Source of the DNA: Vibrio crassostreae
GTDB taxonomy: Bacteria; Pseudomonadota; Gammaproteobacteria; Enterobacterales; Vibrionaceae
Assembly (NCBI RefSeq): GCF_024347415.1
Contig: NZ_AP025476.1
Span: 3,224,001 to 3,288,000, forward strand
Reading direction: 5' to 3'
DNA length: 64,000 nt
Numbering within the stretch: the stretch's first letter is position 1; each line of letters starts with the position of its first letter. The notes below the pieces were generated by a model that ran no database searches, was not told the DNA's origin, and saw nothing but the letters and a program-made list of their open reading frames with translations. This document shows, in pieces, positions 1-8,474 of the stretch. The translations under genes and the position numbers were made by a program.

Positions 1-1
1 A

Positions 2-1291
2 CTTCCCCATTTAGATCCACGTGTAGCACGTGATGTGCCCGCGGATCATCTCAATAAGTTAGAGCGTATCGCTAAATTCACAGAGAAACGCTACGCCAAA
101 GAACCGAATCTGGGCAAAATTGTGTTCCAACTTGAGGCACCACGTAGCCGCAAGGATTCTCGCGCCCGCATCTACTTAACCGACCTTGAAGGAGCAGTCC
201 TTACCTCTAAGAGACATTCAGACTACAAGTTGAAGGCAATTCGAAACTTTGTGACCTCAATTGAGAACCCTGAAGTGCCGAAGCAGAAGCTATACGGGCA
301 CTACATGGTCGCAGGTCCAGTACCGATCAAACTGGCGGGCGAAGAGTTGTTGATGTATGCCGGAGTGAAATGGAATCAACCACCGCCATTCTTGTTACGC
401 CTGTTTGATAAACCTCTGCAGCTTTTGCTTGCCGTGATGTTAGCCAGTACCCCGCTATTATTATGGTTAGCTTGGGCATTGAGCCAACCTGCTCGCAGGC
501 TCGAACGCGCAGCCCAGCGCGTAGCGAAAGGTCAATTTGAAGTCGATCCAACACTTGAAAAAGGCACTTCAGAATTCAGACAAGCGGGTGAGAGCTTTAA
601 CCAGATGGTAGAAGCGGTAAACCAGATGATTTCGGGGCAACAGCGACTGCTCTCTGATATTTCACACGAGCTCCGCTCCCCACTGACACGTCTGCGTATG
701 GCCAATGCACTAGCGATTCGTAAACAAGGCGAGAGCCAAGAGTTAGAACGCATTGACACCGAAGCACAACGTCTGGAACAGATGATCAGTGAGCTACTGA
801 CGCTATCTCGTATGCAAGTCGACAGCCACATTACTCGTGAGGTTCAACCTATCTCGAGCCTATGGGAAGAGATCTTAAAAGACGCACAGTTTGAAGCTGA
901 ACAGATGGGTAAACAACTGACGTTCTCGGAGATCCCTGAGCGTTCTATTTCGGGTAACCCTAAGCTGCTGATGAGTGCGTTAGACAACATTACGCGTAAC
1001 GCCATCTACTACGGCAAAGACCAAGTCGATGTGCAGTTCCACGTTGTACAAGATCAGCTGACAATTTGCGTCAATGATAATGGTGATGGTGTACCTGATG
1101 ATGAATTAGATTCTATCTTCAGACCTTTCTATCGCGTTTCAACTGCCCGTGATCGCAATACCGGAGGTACTGGGCTTGGGTTAACCATTACTGAGAGTGC
1201 GATTCGCCAACACAGCGGCACCATCACGGCAAGCCGAAGCCAGTTAGGTGGATTACAACTCGAAATCACCCTACCTATCTTACCGGTGTAA
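2..1291 (+). CDS. cpxA: Envelope-stress sensor histidine kinase CpxA (5' end outside window)
   Basis: Partial gene: the frame is open from the first bases, so the N-terminal cytoplasmic tail, first membrane helix and start of the periplasmic sensor are missing. Visible in order: the remaining periplasmic domain, a second membrane helix (about 409-480), a HAMP linker, the dimerisation/phosphoacceptor H-box SDISHELRSPLTRLR (about 655-700), the N-box around DNITRNAIYYG, and G-boxes DNGDGVP and GGTGLGLTI. In the family, CpxA autophosphorylates on the H-box histidine and passes phosphate to CpxR when envelope proteins misfold. CpxR would be expected just upstream, outside the window. Catalytic motifs are intact; identity rests on the whole C-terminal half. 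Confidence 0.9.
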   Translation, partial: LPHLDPRVARDVPADHLNKLERIAKFTEKRYAKEPNLGKIVFQLEAPRSRKDSRARIYLTDLEGAVLTSKRHSDYKLKAIRNFVTSIENPEVPKQKLYGHYMVAGPVPIKLAGEELLMYAGVKWNQPPPFLLRLFDKPLQLLLAVMLASTPLLLWLAWALSQPARRLERAAQRVAKGQFEVDPTLEKGTSEFRQAGESFNQMVEAVNQMISGQQRLLSDISHELRSPLTRLRMANALAIRKQGESQELERIDTEAQRLEQMISELLTLSRMQVDSHITREVQPISSLWEEILKDAQFEAEQMGKQLTFSEIPERSISGNPKLLMSALDNITRNAIYYGKDQVDVQFHVVQDQLTICVNDNGDGVPDDELDSIFRPFYRVSTARDRNTGGTGLGLTITESAIRQHSGTITASRSQLGGLQLEITLPILPV

Positions 1292-1313
1292 TACCCCCAC
1301 AAAGATCGCAGTT

Positions 1314-1332
1314 GATAATGATTGTCATTATC
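1314..1332. promoter_or_regulatory. Fur box upstream of sodA
   Basis: GATAATGATTGTCATTATC matches the classical 19-bp Fur consensus at 17 of 19 positions; only the central two bases differ. It lies 35 bp before the sodA start codon, where bound Fe-Fur would block transcription, so sodA should be induced under iron limitation. Confidence 0.88.
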
Positions 1333-1367
1333 ATTATGGTAAATCCTCTAATTAAGGAGGATTTACC

Positions 1368-1985
1368 ATGTCTCACATTTTCCCTGAACTGCCCTACGCT
1401 TACGATGCCCTAGAACCTTACATTGATGCTAAAACGATGGAAGTGCATTACAGTAAACACCATAGAACCTACTACGATAAGTTTGTTGCGGCGGTGTCTG
1501 GCAGCGAACTAGAACAGCAATCTCTGACCGAGATATTCGCAAACATCTCACAGCACAGCCCGGCAGTTCGCAACAATGGTGGCGGCTACTACAATCACAT
1601 CTTGTATTGGAACTGCATGTCGCAAGACGGCGGTGGAGAACCGACAGGCGAACTTGGTGATGCTATCAAGAGCGCATTCGGAGATTTCGAGACGTTCCAA
1701 GAACAGTTCGCTCAAGCGGCAATCAATACCTTTGGTTCAGGCTTTGCGTGGTTAGTAGTAGAACAAGGACAACTGAAAATCATCTCAACCTCAAACCAAG
1801 ATAACCCGTGGATGGATACCATCGCCAGCAAAGGTGAGCCAATTCTTGCGCTGGATGTTTGGGAACACGCTTACTACATCAGCTACCAAAACCGCCGCCC
1901 TGATTACATCAACGCATGGTGGAATGTGGTGAATTGGAATGCGGTTGCTGAAAACTATGCACAGGCACTCGCGAATAAAGCGTAA
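1368..1985 (+). CDS. sodA: Superoxide dismutase, Mn-type
   Basis: 205 aa, normal length for Fe/Mn-SOD; cytosolic enzyme converting superoxide to H2O2 and O2. The metal-ligand histidines and aspartate are visible: H in KHHRTYYDKF, H in NHILYW, and D and H in DVWEHAYYISYQNRRPDY. The Gly before YYNH and the Gln in STSNQDNPW are the residues that mark Mn-type rather than Fe-type enzymes, although LYWNCMS looks FeSOD-like, so cambialistic use is possible. The Shine-Dalgarno AAGGAGG lies 8 bp before the ATG. A Fur box precedes it, fitting use of a Mn enzyme when iron is scarce. Confidence 0.93.
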   Translation: MSHIFPELPYAYDALEPYIDAKTMEVHYSKHHRTYYDKFVAAVSGSELEQQSLTEIFANISQHSPAVRNNGGGYYNHILYWNCMSQDGGGEPTGELGDAIKSAFGDFETFQEQFAQAAINTFGSGFAWLVVEQGQLKIISTSNQDNPWMDTIASKGEPILALDVWEHAYYISYQNRRPDYINAWWNVVNWNAVAENYAQALANKA

Positions 1986-2062
1986 GCGAATGGTGGTGAA
2001 CTGTACTCACTCAGCTTGCCACCGTATACTCTGGCTATCTTTGATTATTCTTGTGAACCAAC

Positions 2063-2542
2063 ATGTTTGATATCGCTCTATACGAACCTGAAATTGCACC
2101 CAATACGGGTAACATCATCCGCCTATGTGCTAACTGCGGCGCAAACCTGCACCTGATTGAACCGCTTGGCTTTGATTTTGAAGAGAAGAAAGTTCGTCGT
2201 GCTGGCTTGGATTACCACGACCTTGCACGAGTTAAGCGTCACAAGAACCTAGAAGCCTTCCTTGAGTATCTAGAAAATGAACGCGAAGGTGACTTCCGTA
2301 TTTTTGCTTGCACAACGAAAACGACAGGTCACCACGTGGATGCAAAATTCCAACAAGGTGATGTGTTGATGTTTGGCCCAGAGACACGCGGCCTGCCTGC
2401 TGAGTTCATCGAAAGCATGCCAATGGAACAACGCATTCGCATTCCAATGATGCCAGACGCACGCAGCCTAAACCTATCTAACGCGGTTGCTATTATTGCA
2501 TTCGAAGCATGGCGACAAATGGGCTTTGAAGGCGCGGTATAA
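2063..2542 (+). CDS. trmL: tRNA (cytidine/uridine-34 2'-O)-methyltransferase TrmL
   Basis: 159 aa, the usual length for this SPOUT-fold enzyme. The SAM-binding trefoil-knot motifs are present: NTGNIIRLC near the N-terminus, FGPETRGLP around residues 112-120 and [15 protein letters not shown] near the C-terminus. In the family it methylates the wobble ribose of tRNA-Leu isoacceptors. It is a single-gene unit: a strong hairpin terminator follows and the next gene, fxsA, is convergent. A possible -10 TATACT lies at 2025-2030. Confidence 0.93.
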   Translation: MFDIALYEPEIAPNTGNIIRLCANCGANLHLIEPLGFDFEEKKVRRAGLDYHDLARVKRHKNLEAFLEYLENEREGDFRIFACTTKTTGHHVDAKFQQGDVLMFGPETRGLPAEFIESMPMEQRIRIPMMPDARSLNLSNAVAIIAFEAWRQMGFEGAV

Positions 2543-2621
2543 TACCAATCTCAGTAAATAACCGCTCATTCGACCTGTTACCTGTTCCTGCTAGCAATCG
2601 TAAATAGCCGGTAACATGCAA

Positions 2622-2680
2622 TAAAAAAGGCTCTTACCATTATCACTTGCTTGCGAAGGATAATGGTAAGAGCCTTTTCT
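2622..2680. terminator. Bidirectional terminator between trmL and fxsA
   Basis: A perfect 16-bp stem (2629-2644 with 2659-2674), 14-nt loop, flanked by an A-run on the left and T-rich sequence on the right, between two convergent genes; it can serve both strands. Confidence 0.88.
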
Positions 2681-2715
2681 GTTTTTCCCTCTATATAAAG
2701 AAGAGGGAAAACGGA

Positions 2716-3240
2716 TTAGTTCAAGCGGTTACGATCGTTGTCGTCGTCTTTCTTCTCAAACTCACCCTCAAAGGTGTTGCCATCTTTTGATTGGTTAGAG
2801 GGATCGCGATTGAATGGGTCTTGTCCAAATGGACTCTGACCAAAACCAGCCTGTCCACCCGCATGGAAACCGCCAGACATATTGCTAACCACCATTTTTT
2901 CCATCATTTTCTTAGCAATCATCGCTCTTGGTGCTGGCAGCAATACCAACATACCAAGTGCGTCCGTCATAAAACCCGGAGTCAGCAGTAATACACCTGC
3001 AACCGCAAGCATCACGCCTTCAAGAATCTGCTGTGCTGGCATTTCGCCTTGTTGCAAACGGCCTTGTACAGACATTAGTGTCTGAATGCCTTGACTACGA
3101 ACCAGTGAGGCACCAACAAATGCAGTAATCAACACTAACGCAATAGTTGGCCACAATCCTAAGAAGCCACCAACTTGAATAAATAGCCCAATCTCAATGA
3201 TGGGTACGAAGATAAATAGTAATAATAAGATAGGAAACAC
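2716..3240 (-). CDS. fxsA: Membrane protein FxsA
   Basis: 174 aa inner-membrane protein. Residues 1-100 hold hydrophobic segments typical of FxsA (MFPILLLLFIFVPIIEIGLF, then a second helix around LWPTIALVLITAFVGASLV, then VMLAVAGVLLLTPGFMTDA with the conserved LTPGF(M/F)TD motif). The C-terminal third is a hydrophilic Gly/Asn/Asp-rich tail. In E. coli overproduction of FxsA suppresses F-plasmid exclusion of phage T7; its normal role is unclear. It lies next to aspA as in E. coli, but is divergent from it here. Shine-Dalgarno GGAGGG precedes the start. Confidence 0.92.
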   Translation of the reverse strand: MFPILLLLFIFVPIIEIGLFIQVGGFLGLWPTIALVLITAFVGASLVRSQGIQTLMSVQGRLQQGEMPAQQILEGVMLAVAGVLLLTPGFMTDALGMLVLLPAPRAMIAKKMMEKMVVSNMSGGFHAGGQAGFGQSPFGQDPFNRDPSNQSKDGNTFEGEFEKKDDDNDRNRLN

Positions 3241-3524
3241 ACGCCCTCCTTTGTTGCATTCAGTTTACGCTGAAAGCCCTATCAATCTCAAATTTATCCT
3301 GTAAATAAGCGTGTTTATTGACCGAGAATAACTTTGCAAAATATTGACGAAACAAAACCGAAAAAGGTGATCAACTTAATATTTTTATGCGCTAAGTACA
3401 GTATCATGTGCCACATAAGTCAGGACGGATTTATCAGCCCAATATTCTAGCGAACGGAGTATTTGCACACAGAATAGGCTAATAACTAACTATATAATCA
3501 GAATAATTCTCTAAGGATCCTGTT

Positions 3525-4976
3525 ATGGCTACTCTATCAGAAGCACAAGTTGATGCTCCTCAAGCTACTCGTCTCGAAGAAGATCTTTTAGGTCAACGTC
3601 ATGTTCCGGCTGATGCTTACTACGGCATCCACACTCTACGCGCAGTTGAAAACTTCAACATCTCAAATGTAACGATCTCAGATGTACCTGAATTCGTTCG
3701 CGGTATGGTGATGACAAAGAAAGCTGCGGCTTTAGCAAACAAAGAGTTAGGTGTAATTCCTAGCGAAGTGGCTAAATACATCATCCAAGCTTGTGACCTA
3801 ATTCTAGACACGGGTAAGTGCATGGATCAGTTCCCATCAGACGTTTTCCAAGGTGGTGCTGGTACTTCTGTAAACATGAACGCGAACGAAGTGGTTGCGA
3901 ACGTGGCACTTGAGCTTATGGGCAAAGAAAAAGGCCAATACGAGTTCATCAACCCGAACGACCATGTAAACCGTAGCCAATCTACAAACTGTGCTTACCC
4001 AACTGGCTTCCGTATCTCTGTTTACAACAGCGTACTAAAACTGATCGACGCGATTGAATACCTAAAAGGTGCATTCGAGCTTAAGAGCCAAGAATTCAAC
4101 ACCATTTTGAAGATGGGTCGTACTCAACTTCAAGATGCAGTTCCAATGACGGTTGGCCAAGAGTTTCACGCTTGGGCTGTAACCATCAATGAAGAAATCA
4201 AAAACCTAGAATACACATCAAAGCTACTGCTTGAAGTTAACCTAGGCGCAACAGCTATCGGTACTGGTCTGAATGCAGCTCCTGGCTACCAAGGCCTAGC
4301 AGTTAAACACCTAGCAGAAGTAACGGGCCTTGAGTGTGTAGCGGCTGAAGATCTTATCGAAGCAACGTCTGACTGTGGCGCATACGTAATGACGCACGGT
4401 GCACTTAAACGTCTAGCGGTTAAACTGTCTAAGATTTGTAACGACTTACGTCTTCTTTCTTCAGGCCCACGCACTGGCTTCAACGAGCTAAACCTACCTG
4501 AACTGCAAGCGGGTTCTTCAATCATGCCTGCTAAAGTAAACCCAGTTGTACCTGAAGTAGTAAACCAAGTTTGCTTTAAAGTTCTAGGTAATGACAACAC
4601 GGTTTCTTTCGCAGCAGAAGGCGGTCAGCTTCAATTGAACGTAATGGAACCTGTTATCGCACAAAGCATGTTTGAGTCTTTAGACATCCTAACAAACGCA
4701 TGTGTGAACCTACGCGACAAGTGTGTAGACGGCATTACTGTGAACAAAGAAGTGTGTGAATCTCACGTATTTAACTCTATCGGTATCGTAACTTACCTAA
4801 ACCCATACATTGGCCACCACGAAGGTGACATTGTTGGTAAGATCTGTGCAGAAACAGGTAAGAGCGTGCGTGATGTGGTTCTAGAGCGCGGTTTATTGAG
4901 CGAAGAAGAGCTTGATGACATTTTCTCTGTTGAAAATTTGATGCATCCTCAGTATAAAGCGAAGCGCTACGAATAA
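3525..4976 (+). CDS. aspA: Aspartate ammonia-lyase (aspartase)
   Basis: 483 aa; catalyses L-aspartate to fumarate plus ammonia in the cytosol. It belongs to the fumarase/aspartase superfamily: the signature [11 protein letters not shown] is at about 4513-4545, with substrate-loop motifs [14 protein letters not shown] and [21 protein letters not shown] rather than MPGKVNP (as in the fumC of this window) supports aspartase over fumarase. AAGGAT sits 8 bp before the ATG. A C4-dicarboxylate carrier (dcuA) follows, so fumarate made here can feed fumarate/succinate exchange in anaerobic respiration. An intrinsic terminator follows directly, so dcuA may also have its own promoter. Confidence 0.96.
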   Translation: MATLSEAQVDAPQATRLEEDLLGQRHVPADAYYGIHTLRAVENFNISNVTISDVPEFVRGMVMTKKAAALANKELGVIPSEVAKYIIQACDLILDTGKCMDQFPSDVFQGGAGTSVNMNANEVVANVALELMGKEKGQYEFINPNDHVNRSQSTNCAYPTGFRISVYNSVLKLIDAIEYLKGAFELKSQEFNTILKMGRTQLQDAVPMTVGQEFHAWAVTINEEIKNLEYTSKLLLEVNLGATAIGTGLNAAPGYQGLAVKHLAEVTGLECVAAEDLIEATSDCGAYVMTHGALKRLAVKLSKICNDLRLLSSGPRTGFNELNLPELQAGSSIMPAKVNPVVPEVVNQVCFKVLGNDNTVSFAAEGGQLQLNVMEPVIAQSMFESLDILTNACVNLRDKCVDGITVNKEVCESHVFNSIGIVTYLNPYIGHHEGDIVGKICAETGKSVRDVVLERGLLSEEELDDIFSVENLMHPQYKAKRYE

Positions 4977-4986
4977 AGTTAGCGAG

Positions 4987-5013
4987 AAAGGGCTCCAAAC
5001 GGAGCCCTTTTTT
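4987..5013 (+). terminator. aspA terminator
   Basis: AAAGGGCTCC / GGAGCCCTTT stem (4987-4996, 5001-5010), 4-nt loop, followed by a T-run; 10 bp after the aspA stop codon. Confidence 0.9.
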
Positions 5014-5095
5014 AGGCTCCAATACGGTTAACCATGTTTATTTTGTGGATTTCTGTATGTTGCACTTTTGCTTAATTGAACCTAAACCATAGAAC

Positions 5096-5134
5096 TATTA
5101 TGTGAACATTCCAGCGGCGAATGTTCACATAATA
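5096..5134. repeat. Perfect 16-bp inverted repeat between aspA and dcuA
   Basis: TATTATGTGAACATTC at 5096-5111 is exactly mirrored at 5119-5134 around a 7-base GC-rich centre (cagcggc). No T-tract follows, so it is not a classical terminator. It ends 10 bp before the dcuA Shine-Dalgarno. It may act as an operator, an mRNA 5' stabilising hairpin or a copy of a dispersed palindrome. Confidence 0.85.
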
Positions 5135-5156
5135 AAATCTAAATGAGGTGTTACTT

Positions 5157-6464
5157 ATGATTGCAGTAGAACTATTTGTCGTCCTGCTCTTTATCTTTTT
5201 GGGGGCCAGAATTGGCGGTATCGGTATCGGTTTTGCCGGTGGTGCTGGTGTTATTGCCCTTTCACTTATTCTTGGCGTTCCAACAAGCCAATCTTTCATC
5301 CCGATCGACGTAATCTTGATCATCATGTCTGTTATCACCGCAATTGCTTCAATGCAGGTTGCTGGCGGTATGGACTGGTTGGTGCAAATTGCAGAAAACT
5401 TTTTGCGTAAGCACCCTGAACGTATCACCTTTTATGCGCCAATTGTGACCTTTGTAATGACACTAATGGCAGGTACTGGTCACACAGCATTCTCTACACT
5501 GCCTGTTATTGCAGAAGTAGCGAAAGGCCAAGGCGTACGTCCTTCTCGTCCACTGTCTATCGCAGTTGTCGCTTCTCAAATCGCTATCACGGCTTCGCCA
5601 ATCTCGGCAGCGGTTGTGGCTTTCGCAGCAATGCTGGCACCGTTCGGTGTTGATTACCTAACGCTACTGATGGTTTGTATCCCAACAACCTTCATCGCTT
5701 GTATGGTTGGTGCGGTTGTTGCTAACTACATGGGTAGTGAACTGAAAGACGATCCTGTTTACCAAGAGCGTCTTGAGAAAGGCTTAATCAAACTGGCAAC
5801 AGAAGAGAAACGCGAAATCCTTCCAACAGCGAAGAAAGCGACTTACATCTTCCTAGCAGCGATTGGTTTCGTGGTGTGCTACGCAGCAGCTATCTCTAGC
5901 TCTGTTGGCCTAATTGAAAACCCTGCACTAGGTCGTAACGAAGCGATCATGTCTGTGATGCTGGCAGCAGCAGCGGCTATCGTTCTGTTCACTAAGATTG
6001 ATGCAGCTAAGATTTCTTCAGCGCCAACATTCCGCTCTGGTATGACGGCATGTGTATGTGTACTTGGTGTGGCTTGGTTAGGTTCAACATTTGTAAACGC
6101 ACACGTTGCTGAAATCAAAGACGTAGCAGGCGCTCTACTGGCTGACTACCCATGGATGCTGGCTCTTGTTCTGTTCTTCGCTTCGATGCTGCTTTACTCT
6201 CAAGGCGCAACAACGGTTGCACTGATGCCTGCAGCACTAGCGATTGGCGTAGCACCACTAACAGCCGTTGCTTCTTTTGCTGCGGTAAGTGCGCTGTTCG
6301 TACTTCCAACTTACCCTACGCTACTAGCAGCGGTTGAGATGGATGACACAGGCTCAACGCGTATCGGTAACTACGTTTTCAACCACCCATTCTTCATTCC
6401 AGGTGTGGTAACAATCAGTACAGCGGTAGCACTAGGCTTCGCGTTCGGCGGTCTGTTTATCTAA
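5157..6464 (+). CDS. dcuA: Anaerobic C4-dicarboxylate transporter DcuA
   Basis: 435 aa polytopic inner-membrane carrier with about 10-12 hydrophobic segments. It begins MIAVELFVVLLFIFLGARIG and carries the conserved GTGHTAFSTLPVIAEVA region, typical of DcuA/DcuB, which exchange fumarate, aspartate or malate for succinate. The start is placed at ATG 5157 because GAGGTG lies 6 bp upstream; an in-frame GTG at 5148 overlaps that ribosome-binding site. The position after aspA matches E. coli aspA-dcuA. DcuA rather than DcuB is assigned from this context. Confidence 0.92.
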   Translation: MIAVELFVVLLFIFLGARIGGIGIGFAGGAGVIALSLILGVPTSQSFIPIDVILIIMSVITAIASMQVAGGMDWLVQIAENFLRKHPERITFYAPIVTFVMTLMAGTGHTAFSTLPVIAEVAKGQGVRPSRPLSIAVVASQIAITASPISAAVVAFAAMLAPFGVDYLTLLMVCIPTTFIACMVGAVVANYMGSELKDDPVYQERLEKGLIKLATEEKREILPTAKKATYIFLAAIGFVVCYAAAISSSVGLIENPALGRNEAIMSVMLAAAAAIVLFTKIDAAKISSAPTFRSGMTACVCVLGVAWLGSTFVNAHVAEIKDVAGALLADYPWMLALVLFFASMLLYSQGATTVALMPAALAIGVAPLTAVASFAAVSALFVLPTYPTLLAAVEMDDTGSTRIGNYVFNHPFFIPGVVTISTAVALGFAFGGLFI

Positions 6465-6487
6465 TATTCGCTGATGATTGAACATTT

Positions 6488-6513
6488 AAAAGGAAGCTTC
6501 GGCTTCCTTTTTT
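6488..6513 (+). terminator. dcuA terminator
   Basis: 10-bp stem AAAAGGAAGC / GCTTCCTTTT with a TTCG tetraloop and a T-run, 24 bp after the dcuA stop. Confidence 0.92.
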
Positions 6514-6534
6514 ATTTTCTACTCAACGTGTTGT

Positions 6535-6548
6535 TTGATACACATCAA
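6535..6548. promoter_or_regulatory. FNR box (TTGATACACATCAA)
   Basis: Exact match to the FNR consensus TTGATNNNNATCAA. It lies just after the dcuA terminator and about 427 bp before the arginine/ornithine-type transporter, which fits oxygen control of arginine fermentation. The long distance means the leader would be unusually long or a promoter lies close to the box. Confidence 0.72.
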
Positions 6549-6588
6549 ATAACCATTATAAACTTTAAAAACCGCCTAAAAATAAAGT

Positions 6589-6614
6589 TTGAATAAAATT
6601 CCAAGATTATTCAA
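6589..6614. promoter_or_regulatory. Possible ArgR operator (inverted repeat)
   Basis: TTGAATAA and TTATTCAA arms of 8 bp separated by 10 bp. The TGAAT/ATTCA half-sites resemble ARG boxes, but the spacing is wider than the standard 4 bp, so this is tentative. Confidence 0.35.
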
Positions 6615-6974
6615 CCAAACTAGAAACAACACCTATCAAATCAATCCCCCCTCGCTTTCCTTTAATCCATAGCGAATATTAATCCAAGCTAACTAACCAA
6701 AAAACCTTGCCGTTTTTCTGCCATTTTTCAGACCATTCATTAGCGATTATTTTTGTGAACAGCACCAAACTTAAATACTGACGTAAGGAATAAAATAACC
6801 GCAGCTAAATTAAATCTAACTTCATTTGGATTAGTAAATATAAAAACAAACTTAATTTAAAGTCAGCAACTTTATATCGTTGAGTGCTTTATAAGTGTCC
6901 GTGTATTTACAATCTATAAATCATTAGTCGCTAATTCACATCACTTCTATTTAAGATGATGTAAGGAGATAGCC

Positions 6975-8423
6975 ATGACAACTCAAACGATACCAAGCGA
7001 GAAAAAAAAGGGCGGCTTCTTTGCCAACTTTAAATTCCCTTCTGCCTACACCATTCTATTTATTCTGATAGCGTTCGTCGCTCTGCTTACCTGGATTGTT
7101 CCAGCAGGCCAATACGACCGAGCAATGAATGAAGAGCTAGGCCGAGAAGTACCCGTAACCGGAACCTATCAAGCGGTAGAAGGTAACCCTCAAGGCGTGA
7201 TTGACGTACTGCTAGCGCCTATTGACGGCTTCTACGACCACAATAGCTATGAAGCTGCGGCAATCGACGTTTCGCTGTTCATCCTAATCATTGGTGGCTT
7301 CTTAGGACTAGTAACTAAGACGGGGGCGATTGATGCCGGTATCGAACGCGTTACCGCCCGATTAGAAGGGCGAGAAGAGTTGATGATACCAATACTGATG
7401 GCACTGTTCGCCGCAGGCGGTACTGTCTACGGCATGGCGGAAGAATCACTACCATTCTATACATTGTTGGTGCCTGTAATGATGGCTGCTCGCTTTGACC
7501 CTCTGGTGGCTGCTGCGACGGTACTACTTGGCGCAGGGATTGGGGTGCTAGGTTCAACCATTAACCCATTCGCAACCGTGATCGCTGCCAACGCCTCTGG
7601 CATTCCATTTACCGACGGTATCGTGTTGCGTATTGCGATGTTGATTATTGGTTGGGGTATCTGTGTCGCCTACGTGATGCGCTACGCAAGAATGGTTCAA
7701 GCCGATCCAAGCAAATCGATTGTGTACGACAAATACGAAGAGAACAAAGCGCACTTCCTTGGCAACGCAAGTGGCGAAAAACTGGAATTCACCGCAACTC
7801 GTAAACTGATTCTGACCATTTTTGGTGGTTCATTCGCGGTAATGATTTACGGTGTATCCGTTGCTGGGTGGTGGATGGCAGAGATCTCTGCAATGTTCTT
7901 AGCAGCAACCATCATCGTCGGTATTGTGGCTCGTATGAGCGAAGAAGAGTTTACCACCAGCTTTATTGATGGTGCCCGTGACCTACTTGGTGTTGCGCTT
8001 ATCATAGGTATTGCACGTGGTATCGTAGTGGTGATGGACCGCGGTATGATCACCGATACCATTCTGTTCTCTGCAGAACAAATGGTAACGGGGCTTTCTT
8101 CGGTTATCTTCATTAACGTGATGTTCTTCTTAGAGATTCTACTGTCGTTCTTAGTTCCATCGACCTCTGGCTTGGCGGTACTTACCATGCCAATCATGGC
8201 ACCACTGGCTGACTTTGCTGGCGTAGGTCGTGACCTGGTTATCACCGCGTACCAATCAGCATCTGGCTTGGTGAACCTAATTACGCCAACCTCCGCGGTA
8301 GTGATGGGTGGCTTGGCGATTGCTCGCGTCCCTTATGTACGCTGGGTTAAATGGGTAATGCCACTAGTCGGTATCTTGATGGTGTTCTGCATCATTGTTC
8401 TGAGTATTGGTGCGCTTATCTAA
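6975..8423 (+). CDS. YfcC/ArcD-family arginine-ornithine type antiporter
   Basis: 482 aa inner-membrane protein, starting after a charged cytoplasmic tail (KKKGG) with FPSAYTILFILIAFVALLTWIVPAGQY, the hallmark N-terminus of the YfcC/ArcD-like (C4-dicarboxylate carrier superfamily) transporters. Further family signatures are GGTVYGMAEESLPFYTLLVPVM and ITPTSAVVMGGLAIA. About 12 hydrophobic segments are visible. Next to arcA-arcC-argF, the likely role is exchange of arginine for ornithine in the arginine deiminase pathway, but substrate assignment is by context; related proteins are annotated as basic amino-acid or short-chain fatty-acid carriers. An FNR box lies upstream and its own terminator follows. 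Confidence 0.85.
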   Translation: MTTQTIPSEKKKGGFFANFKFPSAYTILFILIAFVALLTWIVPAGQYDRAMNEELGREVPVTGTYQAVEGNPQGVIDVLLAPIDGFYDHNSYEAAAIDVSLFILIIGGFLGLVTKTGAIDAGIERVTARLEGREELMIPILMALFAAGGTVYGMAEESLPFYTLLVPVMMAARFDPLVAAATVLLGAGIGVLGSTINPFATVIAANASGIPFTDGIVLRIAMLIIGWGICVAYVMRYARMVQADPSKSIVYDKYEENKAHFLGNASGEKLEFTATRKLILTIFGGSFAVMIYGVSVAGWWMAEISAMFLAATIIVGIVARMSEEEFTTSFIDGARDLLGVALIIGIARGIVVVMDRGMITDTILFSAEQMVTGLSSVIFINVMFFLEILLSFLVPSTSGLAVLTMPIMAPLADFAGVGRDLVITAYQSASGLVNLITPTSAVVMGGLAIARVPYVRWVKWVMPLVGILMVFCIIVLSIGALI

Positions 8424-8449
8424 AACCTACACACCTCACTTTCTCACTC

Positions 8450-8474
8450 AAAGCCGCTTTCTAGCGGCTTTTTT
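8450..8474 (+). terminator. Terminator after the arcD-like gene
   Basis: 9-bp stem AAAGCCGCT / AGCGGCTTT with loop TTCT and six T residues, 26 bp after the stop codon. Confidence 0.92.

Larger units (their letters stand above)
6514..6974. other. AT-rich intergenic region upstream of the arcD-like gene
   Basis: 461 bp without a credible reading frame. It holds an exact FNR-type palindrome (6535-6548) and an ARG-box-like inverted repeat (6589-6614). Shine-Dalgarno TAAGGAG is at 6962-6968. I see no clear sigma-70 promoter by eye. Confidence 0.7.

Noticed and set aside
5101..5129. TGTGA...TCACA pair before dcuA as a CRP site
   Set aside because: The half-sites are separated by 19 bp instead of 6; better explained as part of the 16-bp inverted repeat.
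5072..5428. 118-codon minus-strand frame over the dcuA 5' end
   Set aside because: It lies mostly antisense to a conserved transporter gene and its protein shows no family character; a frame shadow.
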